In this document: positions 54,501 to 64,000 of the stretch, piece by piece
Layout: every line of letters begins with the position of its first letter
How positions within the stretch are numbered: position 1 is the first letter of the stretch
From: Apostichopus japonicus
Taxonomy: Eukaryota; Echinodermata; Holothuroidea; Aspidochirotida; Stichopodidae
DNA: 64,000 bases
Direction of reading: 5' to 3'
Assembly (NCBI RefSeq): GCF_037975245.1
Contig: NC_092573.1
Span: 21,917,265-21,981,264 of the forward strand
Translations under genes and position numbers: made by a program
The notes under the pieces: generated by a model
What the model saw: the letters and a program-made list of their open reading frames with translations, nothing else
Told to the model about the DNA's origin: nothing
The model's database searches: none

Positions 54501-55175
54501 AAAGGTGGCTGGCTTTCCGATGTACGTCTAATCCCTAAGTCACGGATACAGAAAAAGGGCCTAAGACTACACTCTTTAGATGGTAAATAGCAAATTCATG
54601 TAGACCTACTAAAGCTTCACTTAGTTAAAGCAGCCCTATTTAACATTGTAATGGTACATTAAAATACACATGGGAAAAATCTGATGTTTCCTTTCACTAT
54701 TCATACCCAACCAACTCCCCCCACCCCCCCCCCTACCCACCTTCTGACACATAAATATGATATTATTATTTCTCTCTCATCTGACCAGATTCTCAATCCT
54801 ATTTCATCTTGTCTTTTACCTTGTGCTAATTTTTATTTCTTACAAGAGTTCTACTTCTTCAAAGTGCCCTAGTTGCCTATTAATTCACCTGCAAATTTTT
54901 TAAATTTTTTTTTAATTCAGGTGTTGTAAGCAGGAGTAGGGGTGAAATATCCCCAACCCCTTCCTCTTTGGTTAGGCATGCTATTTGCAACTAGATTCCA
55001 AGCTAGCTCTTCAGCATTTCTATCACTTTTCATCATCTTCATTCAAGGACAATTGCTTTCTTTTCCAGTCAACGCTCCTCATCTTGATCATTTCAACGTC
55101 TCTTCCTCTGGTTTGATTATCGTCATCGCTCACAGATGCTGCCATGATGAGGATCGGTTCTCCCATCGGTCTCAT

Positions 55176-55181
55176 TTTATT
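55176..55181 (-). terminator. Likely HENMT1 polyadenylation signal
   Basis: AATAAA on the minus strand about 100 bases past the HENMT1 stop. Confidence 0.45.
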
Positions 55182-55277
55182 GTCATCCTTAGCTTCCTCT
55201 TCTACCTCCGTCTCTTCTGTTTCTGTCTCTCGTTCTTCTTTCTTGAGAAGAGCGCTCCATCTCCTCGTCTTCCTTCT

Positions 55278-55446
55278 TCAGCCAACATCCCAGTCCTCCT
55301 CCTCCTCAGGTAATCTCTCCTGTCCGTAGTTATCTTCATCAGATGATAAGCTGCTCTCTTCTATCTCGGAGTCGTCTCCTTCACGATACAACAGACAGCT
55401 CTCGTCATCTGACATGTTAAGTTTTCCACTGGCCAGTACACTTCTT
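55278..55446 (-). CDS. HENMT1: HENMT1 last exon with stop
   Basis: Minus-strand acceptor TTTTCCAG. RRSVLASGKLNMSDDESCLL, then an acidic, Ser-rich tail ending PEEEEDWDVG, stop TGA at 55280-55278. The open frame continues upstream to 55790 but that part is intron read-through. The acidic tail has no counterpart that I recognise in vertebrates. Confidence 0.87.
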
Positions 55447-58400
55447 CTGGAAAACATCAAAATGGGGGCAAGAAAAACCTTAAAACAGGCAGTCTCCTTA
55501 AACACGTCCAGTAACGTTTCAGCTTTGTTTTCTGTGTCCTGTTTGGCTTTCCTTAGAATGAATGGTATTTCTTCATGACAATAAAACCAACATATCAATC
55601 TTCTCCTGCTGGTGTGATATATTAAGTTTCGTACATTATTATCGTAGTTGCACAGTATTTGAAATAAATATTTTTCATTTAAAATTACATAGATACAAAA
55701 AATAGGAAGCATACTGCTGCAACTTAGAAATATAAATTGCATTGCAATAAGTAAACAGTTACAAAACAATGCCAGTAGTCTGTGCAGCATACTGATATGG
55801 TACAGGACTTATGGAATGTCATGTTTCCACAATCTTTTCAATAATTCCGTTTGATCCTTTCTCATATGGCAGCATTAGCTTTCTATCATAACATGTTGGT
55901 TGCACCAGACATTTACACAAAACTACTCTTACGATAAAATTCAAGAGCAAAACATGAAATACTCTACATTTTCTAATAAAAAAAAGGAAGGTCCAACCGC
56001 CTGAGTAAACAACTATTTACCTCAACAAATCGGTATCGCTTGAACAGAGTTTTTGGAGGGCGCTATACCGTAACAGCATTTCCAAAGGTACGTGATAGAC
56101 CCTGCCCTCAGAATCATCATGCGACTCCACGTCATCAGGTTGGGAGGCTAAGATGTCTCGAACGCAAGATTCTACCTCCCACTCAATCCTTCTCTCCAAG
56201 GGTGCATCCTGCTTCTCCTTGAACGGATGAGTTATTTCAGAAATCTGTGAGGAGAAAAAAAAAATTGCATGTTTAAAATAAACTTGATACAGATAAGAGA
56301 ATTGATATAGAAATTAATATTTTTGCAAAACTGTTAAATGCCTAATGGTTCAATCAATATGAAGTTCAAGTGTTGGCATATCAAAGGGTGGAGAGGGGTG
56401 GGCAGGGGGAAGGGAAAAAATCATTGCGAGACTTGCACTCCTGTACAAATTCAGATCTACCAAAAGATTCCACGGTTGAAAATCGTGCCTGGGGAGCTCG
56501 AGGGAAAAACTACTTTCTTGGTCGGATTATATTTACATAGCGGTTTAACTGGTTGAATTAAGCACACACTCAGAATATTGCCAATAATTAGCAAATTGCT
56601 CTAAAGGGCCAATCAGAAGTGAAGATGATGACTTTCCAAGTTAGTTCCGCCTACATGTGTTGAGATATTAAAGTGAGAGAACAGCACCTGGCATCTGAGA
56701 TCTGATTGTCCTAGAAGGAGTAAGTTTAGATCATTCTTTTTTTCTTTCTTAATGGTGGAGTGTAAGAAACAGGAAAGGGGAGGGAGGTGGGGGTTGTGGT
56801 TAATCAGACGCTGAGCGAGGAATTTGCCAAGGGAACAAGGGAGGGGCGAAGCCTTTAGGCAAACTATCTAAGCGAAGCGCCACCATGGGTTGGCGCGAAG
56901 CGTACAAGAAAATTTTGGCCGAAAATGACTCCCAGATCGCATGGCACTTTCCAGGCCTTGTAAGTTGCATCTAAGCATTTCCTATTTTGAAATAACTAGC
57001 GATGTCATAAAAAATATGCTCAAGGGGGGGGGGGGCAGTCGCCCCCTTTTCCCCTCCTTGGCCACGCGCCTGTGGTTAATCAACTAGGGTTGTCTTAAAT
57101 AATGTGAGTAGCAACACAGGTAGCAACAAGGGACTTAAAGGAGCTTAACTGATTAAATTAAATATATTTTATCCCATACTATGACAGGATAATAGGAACT
57201 TCAAATGTGTAATCATATATATATCTCTGTGATTGAGGAGTATCCAATTATGAATCAATATAACACAGCATCAGAATAATCAAAAATTTCAGCAATCGTG
57301 CAATATGCCACTTCAAAGTTTCCAAGCAGGCAAAACTTTGCTAATAACTTCCCTTCAAAAACCCCTACTCGACATTTTTTCCCCTATATTCAGCAACCAT
57401 TCATCCAAATTAACCTTGACTTGCAATAGAAACTGGTTCAAAAAATAACTAACCAAATAAAAGAATATTGTGTACAAGAATAGTGATGACGACAACAATT
57501 TTTTGGGTAAAAAATGGGAATTTTGAATTCTACAACTAAAATGCTCGTCTGATCCTGCTCGGTCATATATATTTTTATAACAAATAACAAACAAAAAAAA
57601 CTTTTTCCTGAGCCCATACAATAACCTCTCTGTATAGAGTAACTTTTGTTAGTCTTATTGTGCACATGTTGAATTAACAATAGACTCACTTGAAAGAAAT
57701 CCTCTTTTGGTTATAATACAAAGTTTTCCATTCATAAAGAAATCCTACACAATTTTGGTTATAATACAAAGTTTTTCCATTCAAAAACAATGCAACAGTT
57801 TGATTAATCAGCTGTATAGTATTGCAGTTGAAAAAGTGTTAGCGTTTCTGTCTTTCATTGAGAGATGCCAATTATAGTGAATGCTTTGTATGTTTTCTTA
57901 AAACAATAATCATTATATATTTGCTGCAGTCTGCAAAACCCCCTGTTATCATTTACAAAATTAATAAGTCAAATTATTCCTAAAACTATGTGAGAGCAGA
58001 TGTTTGTATTATTTTTCCTCTGTTTTGATTTGACAATATGAACATGATATAGTTAATGAAATGCTCAGACCAAATACTAACACAATCCACATATGTATGG
58101 TGACTGCTATCTGCATAGCAGCCTGGTCAATGACCTCTGACCTCCACCAAGAGCAATAGAAAGTCTATACTCATAATGGAAGCATTCACATGACAAAGTC
58201 TTTCTGAAATATCCTTCGTTGACCTCCACCAAAAAGAACCGGTCTGTTGTACTCATATAAAAGGCATCCACTTGCCAATTGTGAGTGTTATCCAACTGTC
58301 CCTCAATGAGATACAACAACTTTTTCTGAGTTTTGACCTTTGCTGACCTCTAACGATCTTCAACCTCCATAGAGAAGGATATTATTGTTGCACCCACTTA

Positions 58401-61265
58401 TTTACACTCCTCCACCACCACTGGGAATGACAAATATACATGTGGAAGTTTTTCTGTACTCTCATAAATTACTAGTAAATAAAAACAAATATCTACTCAA
58501 ATATGAATGCTATTTAAAGTAGCTAACATTTTTATTTTTTCCCTATTTTGCCCCGTTTTTTGCAAATGGAAGCAATTCCATCCACCATAAAATTGTTAAT
58601 AAAGTGAGGAAAACACACCATCCCAACGTAACAGATTTTGCCATGTGGGTGCACATTAGAATCACACATTCAAAATATTTATGATAATTCTCAGTGTTTT
58701 GAGGAATTACATGTCCTATTGTACCTATGTCATATATATAACAGAATGATTTGGCTCTAATAATGGTCTCCCTTAAAAGGACAGTCCAGAGGAAAATTCT
58801 AGTTTGACTTTAGGCTGAACACATTCTATGCATGGTAGTGAAATTTCAAATGTGTAAATTTCAAATGTTGTTATCTTAAAGGCATTGAAGACTCGCCCCA
58901 AACCGCGTGCGGCCATCTAAAAAAGTTAACTTTCTGTTGCTTGCAAGTGACGCTTTGTGTGTCGCTACAAAATGCAGACAGTACAGTAATGAAACGTGTT
59001 ACCTTGTTATTTTTAGCTGGACCTGAGATGTCCATCGCTGTATTGTTTGTATACTGTGCTGTGGGTATTGACCGCAGCTGTATGTACTGACTGTACACTA
59101 GTGTCTAATTACCGATGGTAGCAAGCTGTGTGTGTGTATTTTCTGCGATTGATGGTGGTGTCTAACACTTTTGTTACACCTCATTCGAAACTAGGTCACT
59201 AGATTACCGGCATTAGTCGTTTCTTTTTGCACGAGTCTGCACACCCTTTAAAAACAGTACATAGGGATTGAATACAAATGTCAGCTAGATGCTTAGAACA
59301 TGTTTCTTTCTTTCATCTGTTCAATCAAATTTCACCTCTTGACTATTCTTTTAACAAGCAGTAACTTTCTGTTACCTACCAATGTATAAGGATGAGTTTC
59401 TTCCTGTTTTAAAATACTGCCCTCGTCATCATCGTTTCGTTCATCTTCTTTACTTGAACGGTCTCTCTCTTCGAGAGTGAACACAGCTGCCTGTGTGCAA
59501 CATCCATACTCCTCCTCTGTGCCTGCAGGACCAGCCCCAGCTCCCAAGTATTCTACTCTGTAGGGATATCTGGCACAAATCATGCCACACCTGCAGTCAA
59601 AGTAGACAAACAAGAAAACCAGAAAAAGCCAATGTGTTTAGTGATTTCTTTGCCACCTTTATGAGAACATTCAACAGAAACATTAAAGTACAAACATCAT
59701 TTTCATATTGTTGACTATTACAGACTACAAATGATCAGCAAGCTTCATGTGCTGATGCGGACCTACCTATCAGATATGATGCTTTACTTTTCAGGTTGTT
59801 TTATACCATGTTTTCTGACTTCGACCTTTGTTGACCTAACTGACCTTTGACATTCATCATCATATAGGTTACTTTTGCTTTTGTCAAGGAATATAAAAAA
59901 ATATATATCAAAAATGTATCATAAAGAAAAAAAGAAGAAAAAAAAGAAGGATGTTGAATTATGAGAAAGTTATTTAAGTTAACAAAACTTTCCATGAATA
60001 TCTTCATTATTCATGAATTTCTTCAGAATAAAGTATAAACTATTTATAGACACACTCATATGGATACCACTTCATTCACATGGCAAAAGTCCACCACATC
60101 AGTTAACTGATTAATATTTATAGGTCAAACAAAAATTGAACATTTTGTTCAAGCAGAATTCAGGATTTGTGTGTCAATACATACTGCATTATTCCGAAAT
60201 GATCTAATGAATTCTACCTCAGAAAATTATTAGTCGCCTGGCAAAACTTAAGAAACATACTGACTTGTTTCGACAAGAACTAAAATTCTCACTTACTGTA
60301 TGATGTAAACTTTCTGTGACGGGTATACAGAATATATATTCAACTTGTTTAATATTTGTTTTATGCTTCTTAGCAGATTCTTGAAGCTGAGTTAACAACT
60401 AATTTTTACGTTCAAGCAACTTCAATGATCAAGGGACCACAATTGTTAACCTTATTTTGTCCAGGCTATAAAAATCCCTTCCTCAATTGTATTTTGGCAT
60501 TGGCTCTGTTACTACTGGCACACCATGTGAAATTCAAAATAGTAATATTCATACAAGTGGATGGGGTGGAAGAGGTCCATTCACCAAAAAAGCAATTTTC
60601 ATTAGAAAATGAACTACTGTATCCAAATATGCACAACTATGCACAAATATGCACAACTTGGTGAGAGTGCCAAATGACAAACTTACTACGTAACCACCGA
60701 CAGAACCTCTCACCAAACGTCCTCCTAGCATACTTCTATTATCTAGGACAGATGAGCAAAACCAATTAAGCCAACTACCAACTTCTTTATAAATAGCCAT
60801 ACTATGCAAAGCTAGTTCTGTCATACATCCCCTTTACAACTGTAAACCTGATCAATGATAGGATACCCTAGCCCTGAACTCGACCTTAAGTTGACCCCTC
60901 TTCCTGTTTAGTACATTCGGGCTCTTAATAACTGCTCATCGAGCCTGAAAAAGTCATCAGTCAAAATATCTACTTTAAGCACGGCTCACCAATCTTCAAA
61001 CTGTCGTCTGCTCCACTCAAACTTGTGGTCAGGATGTCTGAACCTGTCCGTTTTATTATTGAACAAGACGTTAAAGTCACTGTTTGGTGTCGTAAAGAGT
61101 GCCCTCTCTGGTCGTAAACCACCGAAGACGACAGCCGGTACTTTGGAGAGGTCATCTTCGTACAGGTGTTCGATTCTGTTATCAAAGAGTTTCATTGGAT
61201 GAGGGTTTTAAAGTGATGATATTATCAGTCTAATCTCAACCTGCGCAGCTCAGGAGAGGTCAAGG

Positions 61266-61301
<36 letters not shown>

Positions 61302-62411
61302 CAGTTACATTGAGTTGGACTTTTTTTCACACAATCTGGTGGTACCATTTAGGGTGATTCAATGGACAGATATTAAAGTACCTGAAAACATGTAGATTCT
61401 GTCACTTAAGGCCTTGGAAATTGCAACAGGAGTGATAAAAAAATTGGCAGAAACTGAATTATGTTTGGCCAAAGAAAGAATAAAGTGCATTAATATATCA
61501 AATGTGAAGACCCAAACTTATTCAAATTGAATTATTATTTAGAACCTATACTAAATAGGCATCTGTACAGTTTCTTATTAGGTACATAGTGAATCCAGGA
61601 GGTCACAACTATGTTTGTACCGTTTAATATCATGGCGAGTGGAGTTTATTTTCGAATGTCATTTTCTCTTAACCTGTAATTCATACCAGTATATGGTGAA
61701 GTGTTTGGTGAAGTGTTGTTTTGCATTTTACGGGTAATATTTGCGGGTAATATGAAAAGCCTCAGGAGTATTCTTTTACGTGGGGATGTGAGCCTGTGGA
61801 TGGGGACGTGGGCCTGTGAAGGGTCGCTGACATAAGACCAGTGACGGATGTAAAGTGCTTGACTAATATCTGGGATAATCTAACATAATCACATTTAATC
61901 ATCAGACATGCCAGGACATGCCCGTATATATCGCAGCATTGGTCTGTCTGGCTCAGTTTACACTCTGGGATATTGCAGCTTTGGTTTTTTGAGCTAATTT
62001 ACATGCAGTATATATCGCAGCATTGGTCTGTCCAGCTAATTAACATGACGGTATATATCGCAGCATTGGTTTTTTCAAGCTCAGTTTAACACTTTGGAAC
62101 AGATCGAACTTCCCATGTCAGGTTAAGGTGAGAAAATGCTTTCAAAATGTTTTCTTTACTTACACCTCGATGCAAATGAGCAGATCAGAGTGTTTCAATC
62201 TCTCATCGACCTTGGAGATGGAACCTTGGTAAAGACGGACTGTGAATGGATTCTCTCTTGGCTGAAGGTAATCTCCCATCACTGGTTCTCCCAGTCGAGC
62301 ATGGGACCTCAAGATATCTGCATCTACATCTACTCCAATCAGTTCCTGGATGCAGTGATGCCACTTGAGACGACTTATCATGGAACAGGGTCCACATCCC
62401 ATATCAGTCAC
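55278..62411 (-). CDS. HENMT1: HENMT1, small RNA 2'-O-methyltransferase; five exons, N-terminus beyond the window
   Basis: Transfers a methyl group from S-adenosylmethionine to the 2'-OH of the 3'-terminal nucleotide of PIWI-bound small RNAs, protecting piRNAs; expected mainly in germline cells. Exons (high to low): 62411-62164, 61175-60990, 59590-59380, 56244-56021, 55446-55278; phases join to 345 residues plus stop. Seen: SAM motif TDMGCG at the start, acidic GVDVDADIL, metal-binding ExxEH (EVIEHL) formed across the first junction, FTTPNSDFNVLF, and PDHKFEW with the fourth metal-binding His. The human protein is 393 residues and its SAM motif is near residue 50, so only about 45-50 residues are missing. 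The C-terminal half diverges, with an acidic insert and acidic tail. Convergent with MYO9. Confidence 0.95.
55447..56020 (-). other. HENMT1 intron, 0.6 kb
   Basis: Nothing recognised. Confidence 0.6.
56021..56244 (-). CDS. HENMT1: HENMT1 exon: C-terminal region
   Basis: Minus-strand acceptor CCTCACAG, donor GTAAAT; phase 0 start fits. ISEITHPFKEKQDAPLERR resembles the TSYPSLQQE segment, and VYHVPLEMLLRYSALQKLC matches the vertebrate VPLQRLLAYPKLNRLC. Confidence 0.9.
56795..57082 (-). mobile_element. Non-autonomous insertion with 12-bp target-site duplication
   Basis: TGTGGTTAATCA occurs exactly at 56795-56806 and 57071-57082 and bounds 264 bases. Interior has GCGAAGCG repeats, a G12-13 run and a C-rich patch; read on the minus strand it starts GGCGCGTGGCCAAGGAGG. 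A 12-bp duplication fits LINE-type target-primed insertion. No coding capacity. Confidence 0.75.
57705..57783. repeat. Short direct duplication, 48-bp spacing
   Basis: TTTTGGTTATAATACAAAG occurs at 57705 and 57753, each followed by TTTTCCATTCA-like sequence. Confidence 0.88.
58111..58390. repeat. Diverged copy of the DR1-bearing repeat family
   Basis: GACCTCCACCAA segments about 80 bases apart, with a perfect TGACCTCTGACCT at 58131-58143. Resembles the array at 62940-63720. Confidence 0.6.
59380..59590 (-). CDS. HENMT1: HENMT1 exon: end of methyltransferase fold plus acidic insert
   Basis: Minus-strand acceptor GACTGCAG, donor GTAGGT. WCGMICARYPYRVEYLGAG, PAGTEEEYGCCTQAAVF match the family (PPAG, GYCTQ in vertebrates). 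It then adds a charged stretch of Glu, Asp and Arg absent from the short vertebrate linker; ends HPYTL. Confidence 0.93.
59591..60989 (-). other. HENMT1 intron, 1.4 kb
   Basis: GACCTTTGTTGACC and TGACCTTTGACATTC near 59821-59858 look like another fragment of the same repeat family; ATGCACAA units near 60628-60659. Confidence 0.55.
60990..61175 (-). CDS. HENMT1: HENMT1 exon: catalytic metal site
   Basis: Minus-strand acceptor GATAACAG, donor GTGAGC. IEHLYEDDLSKVPAVVFGG, then FTTPNSDFNVLF and HPDHKFEWSRRQFEDW. With the previous exon it completes ExxEH; the His of DHKFEW is the other metal ligand expected in HEN1 proteins. Confidence 0.96.
61176..62163 (-). other. HENMT1 intron, 1.0 kb
   Basis: (AT)n at 61266-61300 and the 42-bp tandem repeat near 61924-62097. 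Confidence 0.65.
61924..62097. repeat. 42-bp tandem repeat, four diverged copies
   Basis: Copies begin near 61924, 61969, 62008 and 62051 with GTATATATCGCAGCATTGG or variants. Confidence 0.85.
62164..62411 (-). CDS. HENMT1: HENMT1 exon: SAM-binding core
   Basis: Minus-strand acceptor CTCGTAG, donor GTAAGT. VTDMGCGPCSMISRLKW is motif I for SAM; ELIGVDVDADILRSHAR follows; YLQPRENPFTVRLYQGSI and DLLICIE match the family. Two bases carried over finish Val of EVIEH. Confidence 0.95.
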
Positions 62412-62639
62412 CTACGAGTAGATTAGGATAAATTCACCTCCTGAGGAGTTACTTTAATATTGGTGACAAATAGTAAGGTGAATAGGTCTAAAGACATGTT
62501 AGATGGAATGATCCCACCTATAAAAACTTCAACATTTTTTATTTGAAAATAGCTTTATTTACTATAGTTTGCATTGAAATTTAACTATGCACCAGTCTGA
62601 CTAAACCATATGTACAGAACAGGATACCTCTCTCTTTGA

Positions 62640-62792
62640 AAAAAGAAAATTCTTTTTGAAAAATGGCAAAACTTTTTGGCAAAATCAAAAATAAAATCCT
62701 TTTGGAAAAATCAAAGTTGAAAATCATTTGGAACAATCAAAATTGAAAATCATTTGGAAAAATCAAAAATGAAAATTCCTTTTTAAACCAGA
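62640..62792. repeat. A-rich tandem repeat
   Basis: Units of about 26 bases on TTTGGAAAAATCAAAATTG followed by GAAAATCA, five diverged copies. Confidence 0.85.
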
Positions 62793-62939
62793 ATGCCAAA
62801 TGCATTTTGGTTTCGATGATGTAACATGAGCAGTTTTCTTCATGAATCTGATGTCATGTATAGTGTAGGTGTACAACGTACTGAATCTTAGAAAAGCAGT
62901 GTGATATGACAAACAATAAATTCACAATGACACAGGCTG

Positions 62940-63720
62940 TCCTAAAATGACCATTGACCTCAACAACAGGCTTCTTGCACTAAATGTGATACATTAACAT
63001 ACTCAATATGAAATCTGTCCTTGTTGAAATATTGTGCAAAAGATGATTTTCACAATTTGACCCCTGGTGAACTCAAACGACCATTGACCTCTGCCCACAA
63101 CATTAAGCTTGTTGTACTCAATTTGGTACAATTACATACCAAATATGCAATCTGTCCAAGCTTCTCTTGCAATATTATGTTTAGGAAGGTGCATTAGTGT
63201 AGAGAGACAGGTAAGAGGGGAGTGAAGTAACTGTTTGTCATTTGTTGACTTCAAATGACCTTTTTGACCTCTACCAAAATCAATAGACTTTTATCAATGT
63301 TATACATCTTCTTACCAAGTATGAGATCTGCCCAAGCTTCCCTTCTTGAGATATCGTGTTTACAAGGTTTTCAAATTTTGACCCCTGGTGACCCCAAATA
63401 ACCTTTCACCTCCGCCAAAAACTATAGGCTTCTTGCACTCAATGTGGTTCATATACATATTGAACATGAGATCTGCCCACGCTTACCTTCTTGAGATATC
63501 GTGTTTACATGGTTTTCACAATTTGACCCCTGGTGACTCCAAATGACCTTGACCTCCACTAAAAAAAAAAACATTTTTGTACTCAATAAGGCACTCCCTA
63601 CACATAAAATATGAGATCTGTCTAAGCTACCGTTCTTGAGACATTGTGTTTACAGGGTTTTCAAAATTTTACCCCTGGTGACCCCAAATGACCTTTGAAC
63701 TCCACATATACAATAGGCTT
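62940..63720. repeat. Degenerate tandem array, about 145-bp period
   Basis: Landmark TTGACCCCTGGTGA recurs at about 63057, 63378, 63523 and 63668, with a degenerate copy near 63238. Each unit also has TGACC...TGACCTC, a CTTCTTG-ACTCAAT block, ATGAGATCTG and TTGAGATATCGTGTTTAC. No coding capacity seen. Confidence 0.9.
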
Positions 63721-63767
63721 CTTGTCCTCAATAAATTTCTCCTACATACAAAAAAAAGTTATCAAGA

Positions 63768-64000
63768 GCTAGCTGTCAGACAGTCAAGCTGTCAGGCATT
63801 CAAGTTTTCAAGCTGTCAGGCATTCAAGTTTTCAAATTGTCAAGCAGTCAAAATCGTCAGGCTGTCAAAATTGTCAGGCTGTCAAATTGTCCAGCTGTCA
63901 AGAAAAATTTAGAATTTCAGAAAAATGTAAACTGAAAATAAGAAATCATTTTCTAAGTCGTCAAGCTGATAAGCAGTCAGGCCGGTGTCAAATTGTCAGG
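63768..64000. repeat. Short-unit minisatellite running off the window
   Basis: Units of about 9-16 bases on CAAGCTGTCAGGCA or CAAATTGTCAGG, many copies, interrupted by an A-rich part near 63900-63950. Continues past the end. Confidence 0.9.

Larger units (their letters stand above)
51091..55277. other. Intergenic region and 3' UTRs between convergent MYO9 and HENMT1
   Basis: Contains MYO9 polyadenylation signals, a G17-18 run near 51450, and HENMT1 AATAAA at 55176-55181. Open frames at 51968-52321 and 54942-55313 have no homology that I recognise and lie in AT-rich or antisense context. Confidence 0.65.
56245..59379 (-). other. HENMT1 intron, 3.1 kb
   Basis: Contains the TSD-flanked insertion (56795-57082), a 48-bp-spaced duplication (57705-57783) and a diverged member of the DR1-bearing repeat near 58111-58390. 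Confidence 0.6.
62412..64000 (-). other. HENMT1 intron (right end open), repeat-filled
   Basis: Upstream HENMT1 exon not found. Contains three repeat arrays: 62640-62792, 62940-63720 and 63768-64000. Confidence 0.6.

Noticed and set aside
54942-55313. + strand ORF of 123 residues
   Set aside because: Overlaps the HENMT1 last exon and 3' UTR in antisense; low-complexity Ser/Phe/Leu.
55447-55790. Upstream extension of the HENMT1 last-exon ORF
   Set aside because: Intron read-through: the acceptor TTTTCCAG and phase place the exon start at 55446, and the extension has no homology.

Overview
ORGANISM. The window is AT-rich metazoan nuclear DNA: short GT-AG exons separated by introns of several hundred to several thousand bases, many AT microsatellites, long poly-G runs, minisatellites and short dispersed repeats. 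The proteins are animal proteins (a RhoGAP myosin of class IX and the small-RNA methyltransferase HENMT1). Repeat style and single-copy-like gene structure suggest a marine invertebrate, perhaps an echinoderm or another non-vertebrate deuterostome. That placement is an inference and cannot be proved from the window. LAYOUT. Bases 1-51,523 hold the 3' part of a class IX myosin gene on the + strand. I reconstructed 28 coding exons (2607-51090), each bounded by AG/GT with phases that add up to one frame of 1,659 residues. In order they encode the upper/lower 50K motor region, relay, a Ser/Arg-rich loop 2, the converter, four IQ motifs, a long acidic and phosphosite-rich tail, a C1 zinc finger, a RhoGAP domain with its arginine finger, and a short C-terminal region. 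The start of the gene (Ras-association domain and P-loop exons) lies left of the window. Bases 55,176-62,411 hold five exons of HENMT1 on the - strand; its first exon or exons lie beyond base 64,000. The two genes are convergent, with about 4.2 kb between their stop codons and no supported gene there. FUNCTION. The myosin is an actin motor whose tail inactivates Rho. HENMT1 methylates the 3' end of piRNAs. Nothing suggests that the two act together. MOST UNUSUAL POINTS. (1) The penultimate myosin exon seems to have two uses: a start codon at 49416 opens a second N-terminus, MGNCLSH, that fits the N-myristoylation/palmitoylation consensus, and its first 18 codons overlap the pyrimidine tract and acceptor used by the full-length mRNA. 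(2) An 83-bp-arm palindrome at 2961-3129 contains a complete hammerhead-ribozyme core, and a second, damaged hammerhead-like motif lies between 30-bp inverted repeats at 33869-33964. (3) A 264-bp insertion with a 12-bp target-site duplication sits in a HENMT1 intron. (4) A degenerate repeat family of about 145 bp carries nuclear-receptor DR1-like half-sites. Everything else is intron or intergenic DNA with simple repeats, described below.
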